DNA of 64,000 nucleotides from Ryuthela nishihirai (Eukaryota; Arthropoda; Arachnida; Araneae; Heptathelidae). The stretch is from contig JAWZYU010000059.1 of the NCBI GenBank assembly GCA_038380435.1, forward strand, positions 806,001-870,000, in the 5' to 3' direction. The notes below the pieces were generated by a model. That model was given only the letters and a program-made list of their open reading frames with translations, searched no databases and was not told the origin of the DNA. Made by a program: the position numbers and the translations under genes. Every line of letters begins with the position of its first letter. Within the stretch, counting starts at the first letter, position 1. Below, piece by piece: positions 23,108-33,100 of this stretch.

Positions 23108-23281
23108 AGGATTCCCAAGGAACAATCGAAGGACTTCAACGGAGTTTATGAATGCAATACATTTGTGTCTTATGATGTCATCTACAAAGCATCACAGAAC
23201 ATCATCCAAAGAGTTCCAACATTATATCCAGCTCAATTTATCCTTCAGTGCTTCACGAATCATGAAATATTTCCAATGTGA
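23108..23281 (+). pseudogene. Conserved 57-codon frame, right-arm copy
   Basis: Starts RIPKEQSKDFNGVYE and ends NHEIFPM followed by TGA; almost identical to 8856-9029. See that entry for what it may be. Confidence 0.35.
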
Positions 23282-23436
23282 CACTTGCAATACACAATTT
23301 CCACTGAGGTACTCAAAGATGTTTTTATATTAACTATTCATGTGTTTGGATACAAGCTTTCCCGATTGCTTTCTTACTATATTTTATAATTACGGTGTAG
23401 CGAAACTAACCATAATCTCCTATTTTTTTTTTATTA

Positions 23437-23561
23437 CAGTAGTCTCCGATTTACGAAAATTATGTATATAGATAGATTTACGGAAATTATTTACATAATT
23501 TCCGTAAATCTATCTATATACATAAATTATTTACATAATTTCCGTAAATCGGGGACTGTTG
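23437..23561. mobile_element. Pogo/Tigger-type MITE with internal duplication
   Basis: CAGTAGTCTCCGATTTACG to CGTAAATCGGGGACTGTTG, TA at both ends (23435-23436, 23562-23563). The interior repeats an ATTTACATAATTTCCGTAAA-type block in both directions, adding about 40 bp compared with 8615-8699. Confidence 0.75.
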
Positions 23562-24419
23562 TAATAAAATTTCTCACTTAGGAACATTTACTCACTTACT
23601 AATTTCTCACTTGCGAAAATTTTACTTCACAACTCATTTTCGTTGCACGGAAAAATTTAACAGGAACGTAAATTTTTCGGAAAATTTCTTTTAAATTATT
23701 TTACATCTAGAAATGGAAGAATTAAACGCCAACGATGTTGTTGTACACTGGTGTGGTAATTCCCGAACAATTTCTCTTCACCTGAGGTTATAAGTGAAGC
23801 CACAGATCTGCTGGATGTTACATTCATTGGACCTGTATGCATGTATGAATGATATTTATCACTTAGAAAAAAGACATTGAATGCGTCTTATAGAAATTAT
23901 AGAGCTTCGAAGTTAAATTCCCATTGTTAGAACATGAAAATTCTGTAATATTTTGGTAGAGCAGTTTATTTAGGGTTAAATTTATTCGTTCAATATTGAA
24001 AGTCATGAAAAGTAGGACTCAAGCATCTGAAACTATCCATTAGCAATTAGGAAAACGGATAGTATATATAGGTTTTTCCGAAATTTGAGCTGTAACAGAA
24101 GCAATGCCCCGCAGATTTATTTCTATACTGGTTTAATAACTGTAATATTATTTGGTGAATATGTAAAAAATTATTCAGTATCAGTATTTACCATATTTAA
24201 ATGTTCTCCAGGCAGATGCTGCCATCTAGTGCCCAAAGATTAAACTAGTCTGAAATTGATTTTTCTTTTTTCGTATTGGAGGGCGAATGGACAGGCAGTG
24301 TAATAGAGAAGGCGGTGTTTGATGTTGTAAGAGAAGCCTGGAATGGCTCAAGAGAGCTTCTATCTCCATCCTTTGTGTTTTGTAAAAGAATATTGAATGA
24401 AATATATAGCTCATTTGAA

Positions 24420-24705
24420 AGAGAGACGAGAGTTGGCTTAGTCGGCAGCGTGCCAGACTCGTAATCTGCAGTGCCCAGGTTCCAGTCCCAATTATGTCAG
24501 CGAAGAAACTTATCCCCGGTGAACCCCATCGTTCTGTTGGTGAGAGAGAACACATGAATGAGTTTGAAAGGCTATCGTTGATCAGTTTAGCCGTGGGCAG
24601 AAGAGCGATACTTTAAAGAATATTCTTGCAAGCTTTAAAGGGAAGCTTCCATCTTACTCAGAGGAACTGTACAGCGTTTGGCCCTTCATAGTAGGTGTCC
24701 TGTTC
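24420..24705 (+). mobile_element. Old SINE S1 copy (right-arm partner of 7466-7755)
   Basis: GAGTTGGCTTAGTCGGCAGC head and CCAGGTTCCAGTCCCAAT B-box region; diverged body. Confidence 0.65.
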
Positions 24706-24717
24706 ACAGTATATGCC

Positions 24718-25072
24718 CAGGGCCGCCGACAGGAAGGGGGGGGGGGGGGCAAGGGGGACTAGTGCATAGGGGCCCGTCAGCAATAAGGGCCCGTCAGATT
24801 AAGTGACTCTACTTTTTCTTACAAAAATTATTCTTAGTTAGGCTATATATCGATCCTATGCTAAAACATTTTATGTGACACAAACTGTTTAGGCCTATGT
24901 TTTTGCATGCCAACAGGCTTTTTTTGACTGCGCAACATGCTTTTTTTCCTCTGTATGTCATCATTGTGTCCAGAATAATTGCTATTAATGATTTGTAAAG
25001 ATAAAAAGCTTTCAGGGGGGGGGGGCGAGCATAGTATTACATAGGGGCCAATAAATTCTCTCGGCGGCCCTG
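24718..25072. mobile_element. hAT-type MITE present only in the right arm
   Basis: 355 bp starting CAGGGCCGCCGAC and ending TCGGCGGCCCTG, flanked by a perfect 8-bp duplication TATATGCC (24710-24717 and 25073-25080). The left arm has one TATATGCC in reverse complement at 7458-7465 with no insertion. TIRs and an 8-bp duplication fit hAT. Contains two long G runs. No transposase. Confidence 0.92.
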
Positions 25073-25084
25073 TATATGCCCATA

Positions 25085-25360
25085 TATATCTTTTGACTCT
25101 TATGATGCATCCTAGGGATGCGTTCCGGATACTAATCGAGCAGTCAGATGCTCCTCGTTAGATTAAACGAAACATTTCGTTTTTCTAATAATCGAGTTTG
25201 AAAGAATAGTGGTAGTTAGAACATGAGGAAAGAAAAACCTTTACGGTCGATTGGCATAATCACTGTATCGAGTCTAAATAGATCGAAAGGCCGTTTACCA
25301 ATATGAATATCAGCAAGAGGGAAAATACAACCAGGAGAGCAGCAACTATTGATGTTTTTC
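25085..25360. repeat. Repeat R2 (right-arm partner of 7190-7450)
   Basis: Reverse complement match including GGATGCGTTCCGGATACT and TCACTGTATCGAGTCTAAA. Confidence 0.6.
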
Positions 25361-25485
25361 CTTAAAAGAGACGTAATCACTATTGCTCACGGATGAACCT
25401 CGAACATAACCTCTGGAGTCAATCTTTCGCCTTTAGCCCTGTATAAGCGGAGGATGATATAGAAATATATATATTTATAGATAAA

Positions 25486-25832
25486 TGATTGACTACAGTA
25501 TTCAGAAAAAATATCTGGCAGCAATTTTTTTAGAAATTAGTGATCTGGCAACCTTCGTCTACGTACAGTCGCTCAAATAAATATCCGAACAATATGGTTG
25601 ATTACAGATTTCAGAAAAAATATCTGACAATGATTTTTTTAGAAATTAGTGATCAGGAATTCTTCGTGTACAGTCACTCAAATAAATATCCGAACACTGT
25701 GGTTGATTACAAAATTTAGAAAAAAATATCTGGCGACGATTTTTTTAGAAATTAGTTGTATGGCAACCTTCGTTTACGTACACGAAGGTTGCCAGATCAC
25801 TAATTTCAAAAAAGTTCGTTGCCAGATTACGT
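25486..25832. mobile_element. MITE-T half-element array, short version
   Basis: About three half units and a partial, half the length of the left-arm array at 6384-7056; units meet at GTACAGTCGCTC and GTACAGTCACTC junctions. Confidence 0.8.
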
Positions 25833-26287
25833 AAATATATTCTGTAATATTTTTGTTCATAATTTCATATACTCTTCTGGAAGTGCATTGTCGTTTCTAA
25901 TTCGTTGAATACCAACATTTCAGCTACTGCTTATGCAGGAACCATTTAAATTTCTGTCTATAGAATTTGGGGAAAACTATAATTGAAGTTATATATATAT
26001 ATTATATATATTACTTATATGTACTATAATTTAAACATTTTAAGAATATAGGCTTAGGAATTTTGAAATAATTGGAAAATACTTTAATTATTATGATTAA
26101 AACTAAAAAAAAAACTTATTATTCCTCTCTTCAATTAAGCAAGTAAAAGAGGAATATTTAATAAATTGTTAATAAACGTATTTTTTTTTCAACTTTAGAG
26201 CCTTAACAATGGAAACTCCATTTTCCGAATACGCAAAATTCCAACTTTGGAAAATTTTCGAAACTTGGGAAAAATATTCATCTAAAC

Positions 26288-26900
26288 CAGGCATGTGAAA
26301 CTCGTTAACCACCGAGGGCCATATTAAGTATTACATATTAAATCGCGGGCCGCAAAACAAAAAAAAATGGAAATAAAGGTGAAGCATAGCTTTTATTATA
26401 AACAAATCAATACATACAAAATAATAATACACAGAATAAAAACATATTAAAAAATACAATGTATGTATGAAAGTTTCTTTTTTTCAATTTTACATTATTT
26501 AAATAAAATAATATCATCTTTTTTTGAATAAATTTGGCAACGTTTTTCATTTACCAAATCTTCAAAATTTGGATGAATTTGTTGAGGTGTAGTTATTTTT
26601 CAAATTGCTTGCACATGCTTGTCTGTTAATCTTGATCTTTCCGCAGTTTTTTTATTTTTTAAAGTGGAAAATAGTTGTTCGCACAAAATAGTTGTTCGCA
26701 ATTCTACGATCGGGCTCCGACATTAACATTTTTGCGCAATAGTTTCCCTTATATATAAATGGAAATATTTTCTGAAATACGTTTATTTAATTCATGTACC
26801 TTGTACGTACTTATAATTTTAATTAAAGAAGCAGTGTTGTCAAAAGTTAAATAAACCTATTGGTTATCAATCTTGGCGGGCCGGGTGTTTGACATGCCTG
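26288..26900. mobile_element. Non-autonomous hAT-type element (right-arm partner)
   Basis: CAGGCATGTGAAA to GACATGCCTG, 613 bp, flanks ATCTAAAC and CTCTAAAC. Partner of 5308-5922. No transposase frame. Confidence 0.85.
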
Positions 26901-26956
26901 CTCTAAACCTAGGAATGATCATATTACGTAATTGAAGTTTCCGGCGAAGAGCCGGG

Positions 26957-27129
26957 CAGAGGTGTGACGTCATGGTGACAGAAATCAGCAGTTCTCTTCC
27001 AGTTCCGCAGCTGCTTGATCGATCTTAATTTGATGGCATGGTACCACTGAGTTTTAGCCTTGTTGGGATAACAGATTTGGATTCTGGGTGCCATGGTCGG
27101 GAGTGATCCCTCGAAAAGTGTCCGAATTT
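26957..27129. other. Right-arm-only segment
   Basis: About 170 bp between CCGGCGAAGAGCCGGG and CTAGGAACGCTGCCGTCGCC that the left arm lacks; the left arm instead duplicates the neighbouring 28 bp. Moderately GC-rich; nothing recognised. Confidence 0.6.
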
Positions 27130-27159
27130 TCTAGGAACGCTGCCGTCGCCTACCTTGTG

Positions 27160-27317
27160 AATGGGGGGCGGGGGTGGCTCAGTAATCTGTAGTCCCAAGT
27201 TCGAGTCCCAACTGGGTCAGCGTTGAGATTTATCTCCGCAAAATTCCCCGCCCTGCCCACGGTCAGTAGGGGACACCGATGGGCTTTGAATGGCCGCCGT
27301 CCGTCAGATTGGACGTG
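27160..27317 (+). mobile_element. SINE S1 fragment (partner of 4998-5187)
   Basis: GGGCGGGGGTGGCTCAG joins directly to TAATCTGTAGT, losing about 20 bp between the A and B boxes. Confidence 0.8.
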
Positions 27318-27466
27318 GTGTACAGTACACGAAAAATATCTGGCAACAATTTTTTTAGAAACTAGTGATCTGTCAACCTTCGTGTCACGTGACACGAAGG
27401 TTGCTAGATCACTAATTTCCAAAAAATCGTTGCCAGATATTTTTTCCGAATTCTGTAATCAACCAT
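27318..27466. mobile_element. MITE-T, truncated (partner of 4833-4990)
   Basis: Palindrome with a GTGTCACGTGACAC centre, whereas the left partner has GTGTACTGTACAC; the centre therefore differs between arms. Confidence 0.75.
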
Positions 27467-27849
27467 ATATAATTAAAGCATATTACAAGATTGTCTTTAG
27501 TTATAATATTTAAATGCGAATTTTAATAGTTAAAAGTTTATTTAAATCATTTTACTGCATTATTTACCTGTGCTGCAATTAATGAACAAATATTATAACT
27601 TTTGACACATTTGAATCCTAATGCATGAACGTGGAGAAAAATATTTTCCATAACAAAATTAAAATGATCGATTTAATATTTGGAGCAACAAGCCACTTAA
27701 ACACTTAATAGCTAAAATACCTGTACAATGACTTTACTGTAATCGACCTGCATGGAATAAATATTAATAATAACAGAATCTTACTATATATATATATACC
27801 GTATATCTATGCATTACCGAAATATTCGAAGGAATTTGTGCAAAAATTA

Positions 27850-28512
27850 CCAGTTAAGTAAAACGAAATTCAGTCTCTTATAAAAAGAAAAATCGTAATA
27901 TAGTAATGACATGCATACACATTTTCGACAATTAAAGTTGGATCCAACTTATTACAGATATATACGTGACATTATTGTTTAAAATCAGTTATTATTTCTG
28001 GGTACATTTTAAAACTTGCCTTATCATATCCTGCACTATATTTAAGTTGATGCAAGGCAATTTCAAGTGAATATCTTCGCGAACTCCTCATATATTAGAG
28101 AAGTCTCTAATATATCAGTACGTAGAAATTAATGGAAAATTGGCAGTAACTACCACTATATTAATAAAATAGTTTGATACAATTAAATATCATTCGTTCA
28201 ATCACCCAAGAGTTTATCACATTGCACAGGTATATCACGGATGTATCTCAACGATATATCCAATATTTAAGAAAATTATATTTTACTGCGAAAGGCAAGT
28301 GATATGCTCATGCATCTTTGCATGTCTTGATACTGAATATACAATTGTATCATCGATATTGCTTCTTAGTCTCCAAAGCAATTATCATGCATCCGGTCAC
28401 GTTAAGTATAATTTCAGAAGTTTAGCCATTGAAAACCATAATAATCGAATTTTCAAAGAGCACGATAATAAGTCAAATGACAGTGCTTTTGTGCAATCAA
28501 AATCAAAGAGCA
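27850..28512. repeat. Unclassified repeat D1, right-arm copy
   Basis: Reverse complement of 2743-3420; see there. Confidence 0.7.
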
Positions 28513-28523
28513 TTGGTTGGCGG

Positions 28524-28983
28524 GGCGGGGGTGGCTCAGTCGGTAGCGGGCCTGGCTCGTAATTTGTAGTTCCCAGGTTCGAGTCCCAGCTGGGTCAGCG
28601 TTGAGATTTATCTCCGCAAAATTCCTCGCCCTGCCCACGGTCAGTAGGGGACACCCATGGGCTTGGAAAGGCCGCCGTCCGTCGTATGGGACGTTAAGCC
28701 GTGCCCCCCCCCCCGTGTGTGCCCGTGTGTGCCCCGAATTTTGCGGAGATAAATCTCAAAGCTGACCCAACTGGGACTCGAACCAGGTGTGTGCGAGAGC
28801 CATACCCTGTGCACGTTAAAGAACACGCTGGATGGCCTTGACGGGAGGCTACCATCTGTCTCCCAACAGCAGTTCCAGTGGGTTCCCTCCCCCAACATTC
28901 TCTGAGCCTTCGGGGTCCATGTGACCTGGCCATTTAGCCCATGGTGTGCAAAAAGCGCCGCTCAGAGGTAAAACAACCCAACC
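28524..28983 (+). mobile_element. SINE S1, right outer copy with an inverted internal patch
   Basis: Full S1 with apparent 11-bp flanks GCATTGGTTGG and GCATTGCTTGG. Around 28714-28790 it holds a piece of S1 in reverse (GAATTTTGCGGAGATAAATC through GGGACTCGAACC), a templated insertion absent from the left-arm copy. Confidence 0.85.
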
Positions 28984-28985
28984 CA

Positions 28986-29303
28986 AGCATTGCTTGGATA
29001 TGATTTTTCAAAAAAACAAATATGTATATATTTGAAATAAGGGTCAAATCTATTACATTTGTTGGTTAACTGATTATAAATGAGGAGAACTTGGGAGTTA
29101 GGATGATACTAGGTATGATGAATCCAAATCGTTTTGGACAGAAAATTTTGATAAACGTTAAGGAAATGTGGTTATCTAGTAATCAATTTTGAGTCCACAC
29201 GTAAAGAGTATTTTATGTATCATAATTTGCTACAAAAGAAGAGTGGATTTAAATTGAAGAGTTTGTCATTTTCTTTTTCAAATATTTTTCTTTTGCTTTG
29301 TAG
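28986..29303. other. AT-rich flank beyond the right arm
   Basis: No counterpart left of 2365. It ends in a pyrimidine-rich run (TTTCTTTTGCTTTGTAG) that could be a splice acceptor. Nothing else recognised. Confidence 0.45.
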
Positions 29304-29400
29304 GATGAAATTTCGATTAACTGAGTTAAAGTTAGAAATACAAATTCGGATAAAAAAAGAAAGCCTTCTAACAAGATGTAACGAGCAATTGAAAGAATAA
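29304..29400 (+). CDS. Possible last coding exon, short helical C-terminus
   Basis: After the acceptor-like TTTTCTTTTGCTTTGTAG (ending 29303), a frame reads MKFRLTELKLEIQIRIKKES, then LLTRCNEQLKE and TAA at 29398-29400. Overlapping AATAAA signals follow at 29419-29428. The peptide is charged with regularly spaced Leu/Ile, as in a coiled coil. No upstream exon was found on this strand, and an intron would have to cross the inverted repeat. I do not recognise the protein. It may be chance. Confidence 0.22.
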
Positions 29401-29428
29401 CTAATCAACTCTAGTAATAATAAATAAA

Positions 29429-30111
29429 TTGTTTTCAAAGACAATAACGTTTTATCGGTTTCCAATTTTTCCCCATCTGATACTGGAAATACGAACTAAT
29501 GGATGATTTATAAAAAAAAAATCGCAATAATGTACTGGTGCAAACAAAACACAAAATAGAAATCATTCTCTCAAATATCTCTTAAAACGAAAATCTTTTA
29601 CTTTCCCATCCCTTTGCAGTTAAAGGGAAGAAATGAAAATAAATATTTTGATCATCACATTCCATCAACTAAATTCTAAATCTCTCTCATGATATATTAT
29701 TTGAAACATTCGTTTTTAATTTTTGTATTTTCCACATTTAAAGAACAGAGTCGTGACTTCGATCCTAGATCGTTAGGACTTGTTATTTAAATATTATATA
29801 AATTGCAAATTAGAAAATTATTTATATAAATTATTTTTCATTTAAATAATGTATTTTTTAGATTTTTCGTATCGAAAATAATTGTTGAAGTATAATTGCC
29901 CAAACGCAATTACGTATATATTATAATATGATATAGCATAGATATGACTTAAAAGAAATTTAAAAATTCGTGAAATATTTATATTAATCCCTGTTTTAAA
30001 CATTATATAAGAGTTGTTAAAAACATTTTTCAGAATACTAACATTTAAAATACAATATCACTGGAGTTATGTTAACAAATTGGACTACATTTATTTCATG
30101 AAGGGAATCAG
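29429..30111. other. AT-rich spacer before the tandem array
   Basis: About 680 bp, very AT-rich, with no gene or repeat recognised. Confidence 0.5.
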
Positions 30112-33100
30112 GTTTTGATGATTATTTTCTTTTAGGATTGAACTGGTAGCCAGTTACATATTTAAAGAAATACGTTGCATTCAGTGTTTGGATACCATAT
30201 TTTATTTTAGAATTCAACTGGTAGCCAATTACATACTTAAAGAATTACGTTGCATTTAGTGTTTGGATGACATTTTTTGTTTTAGAATTGAACTGGTAGC
30301 CAATTACATATTTAAAGAAATACGTTGCATTCAGTGTTTGGATGCCATATTTTCTATTAGAATTGAACTGGTAGCCAATTACATTTTTAAAGAAATACGT
30401 TGCATTCAGTGTTTGGATGCCATGTTTTCTTTCAGAATTAAACTGGTAGCCAATTACATACTTAAAGGTATATGTTGCATCCAGTGTTTGGATGACATAT
30501 TTTCTTTTAAAACTAAACTGGTAGCCAATTACATACTTAAAGATATACGTTGCATTCAGTGATTGGATGCCATATTTTCTTTTAGAATATAACTAGTAGC
30601 CAATTACATACTTAAAGAAATACGTTGCATTCAGTGTTTGGATGCCATATTTTCTTTTAGAATTGAACTGGTAGCCAATTACATACTTAATGATATACGT
30701 TGCATTCAGTGTTTGGATGCCATATTTTCTTTTAGAATAAAACTGGTAGCCAATTATATACTTAAAGAAATACGCTGCATTCAGTGTTTGGATGCCATAT
30801 TTTCTTTTAGATTTGAACTGGTAGCCAATTACATACTTAAAAAAATACGTTGTATTCAGTGTTTGGATGCCTTTTTTTGTTTTAGAATTGAACTGGTAGC
30901 CAATTACATATTTAAAGAAATACGTTGCATTCAGTGTTTGGATGCCATATTTTCTTTTAGAATTAAACTGGTAGCCAATTATATACTTAAAAAATACGCT
31001 GCATTCACTGTTTGGATGCCATATTTTTTTTTAGATTTGAACTGGTAGCCAATTACATACTTAAAAAAATACGTTGCATTCAGTGTTTGGATGACATATT
31101 TTCCTTTATAATTAAACTGGTAGCCAATTACATACTTAAAGAAATACGTTGTATTCAGTGTTTGGATGCCTTTTTTTTGTTTTAGAATTGAACTGGTAGC
31201 CAATTACATATTTAATGATATACGTTGCATTCAGTGTTTGGATGCCATATTTTCTTTTAGAATAAAACTGGTAGCCAATTATATACTTAAAGAAATATGC
31301 TGCATTCAGTGTTTGGATGCCATATTTTCTTTTAGAATTGAACTGGTAGCCAATTATATACTTAAAGAAATACGTTGCATTCAGTGTTTGGATGACATAT
31401 TTTCCTTTATAATTAAACTGGTAGCCAATTACATATTTAATGATATACGTTGCATTCATTGTTTGGATGCCATATTTTCTTTTAGAATTAAACTGGTAGC
31501 CAATTATATACTTAAAGAAATACGTTGCAGTCAGTGTTTGGATGCCATATTTTCTTTTAGAATTGAACTGGTAGCCAATTATATACTTAAAGAAATACGT
31601 TGCATTCAGTGTTTGGATGCCATATTTTCTTTTAGAATTGAACTGGTAGCCAATTACATACTTAAAGAAATACGTTGCATTCAGTGTTTGGATGCCATAT
31701 TTTTTTTAGAATTGAACTGGTAGCCAATTACATACTTAAAGAAATACGTTGCATTCAGTGTTTGGATGACATATTTTCCTTTATAATTAAACTGGTAGCC
31801 AATTACATACTTAAAGAAATACGTTGTATTCAGTGTTTGGATGCCATGTTTTCTTTCAGAATTAAACTGGTAGCCAATTACATACATAATGATATACGTT
31901 GCATTCAGTGTTTGGATGCCATATTTTCTTTTAGAATTAAACTGGTAGCCAATTACATACTTAAAGAATTACGTTGCATTTAGTGTTTGAATGCCTTTTT
32001 TTGTTTTAGAATTGAACTGGTAGCCAATTACATATTTAAAGAAATACGTTGCATTCAGTGTTTGGATGCCAGGTTTTCTTTCAGAATTAAACTGGTAGCC
32101 AATTACATACTTAATGATATACGTTGCATTCAGTGTTTGGATGCCATATTTTCTTTTAGAATTAAACTGGTAGCTAATTACATACTTAAAGAAAAAGGTT
32201 GCATTCAGTGTTTGGATGACATATTTTCTTTTAGAATTGAACTGGTAGCCAATTACATACTTAAAGAAATACGTTGCATTCAGTGTTTGGATGCCATATT
32301 TTCTTTTAGAATTAAACTGGTACCCAATTACATACTTAAAGAAATACTTTGCATTCAGTGTTTCGATGTCGTATTTTCTTTTAGAATTGAACTGGTAGCC
32401 AATTACATACTTAAAGAAATACGTTGCATCCAGTGTTTGGATGATATGTTTTCTTTTAAAATTAAACTGGTTGCCAATTACATACTTAAAGATATACGTT
32501 GCATTCAGTGTTTGGATGCCATATTTTCTTTTAGAATTGAACTGGTAGCCAATTACATACTTAAATATATACGTTGCATCCAGTGTTTGGATGACATATT
32601 TTTCTTTTAAAATTAAACTGGTAGTTAATTACATACTTAAAGATATACGTTGCATTCAGTGTTTCGATGCCGTATTTTCTTTTAGAATTGAACTGGTAGC
32701 CAATTACGTACTTAAAGAAATACGTTGCATTCAGTGTTTGGATGCCATATTTTCTTTTAGAATTGAACTGGTAGCCAATTACATACTTAAAGAAATACGT
32801 TGCATTCAGTGTTTGGATGACATATTTTCTTTTAGAATTAAACTGGCAGCCGATTACATACTAAAAGAAATACGTTGCATTCAATGTTTGGATGCCATAT
32901 ATTATTTAGAATTCAACTGATAGCCAATTACATACTTAAAGAAATACGTTGCATTCAGTGTTTGGATGCCATATTTTCTTTTAGAATTGAACTGGTAGCC
33001 TATTATAAACTTAAAGAAATACGTTGCATTCAGTGTTTGGATGACATATTTTCTTTTAGAATTCAACTGGTAGCCAATTACATACTTAAAGAAATACGTT

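Larger units (their letters stand above)
22753..24419. repeat. Unclassified repeat D2 (right arm)
   Basis: Reverse complement of 7756-9384. Around 22873-23015 it differs from the distant fragment at 63771-63904 at only about four positions, fewer than from the left arm. Confidence 0.7.
17325..28985 (-). repeat. Right arm of the giant imperfect inverted repeat
   Basis: Reverse complement of the left arm over about 11.7 kb. Specific to this arm are a 355-bp hAT-type insertion (24718-25072), a segment of about 170 bp at 26957-27129, and an inverted patch inside the SINE near 28714-28790. The inner end is an ACAT/AC microsatellite at about 17320-17360. The outer SINE keeps an apparent target duplication on both sides (GCATTGGTTGG and GCATTGCTTGG), so this side probably preserves the original outer flank. 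Confidence 0.93.

Noticed and set aside
28554..28592. tRNA genes at the heads of S1 copies
   Set aside because: Only A and B boxes are preserved. Each copy is followed by the same SINE body and several have target duplications.
2365..28985. Inverted repeat as a chimeric fold-back sequencing artefact
   Set aside because: Arms differ by transposon insertions with exact target duplications, arm-specific deletions and many substitutions, which an artefact would not create. Misassembly of two loci is still possible.
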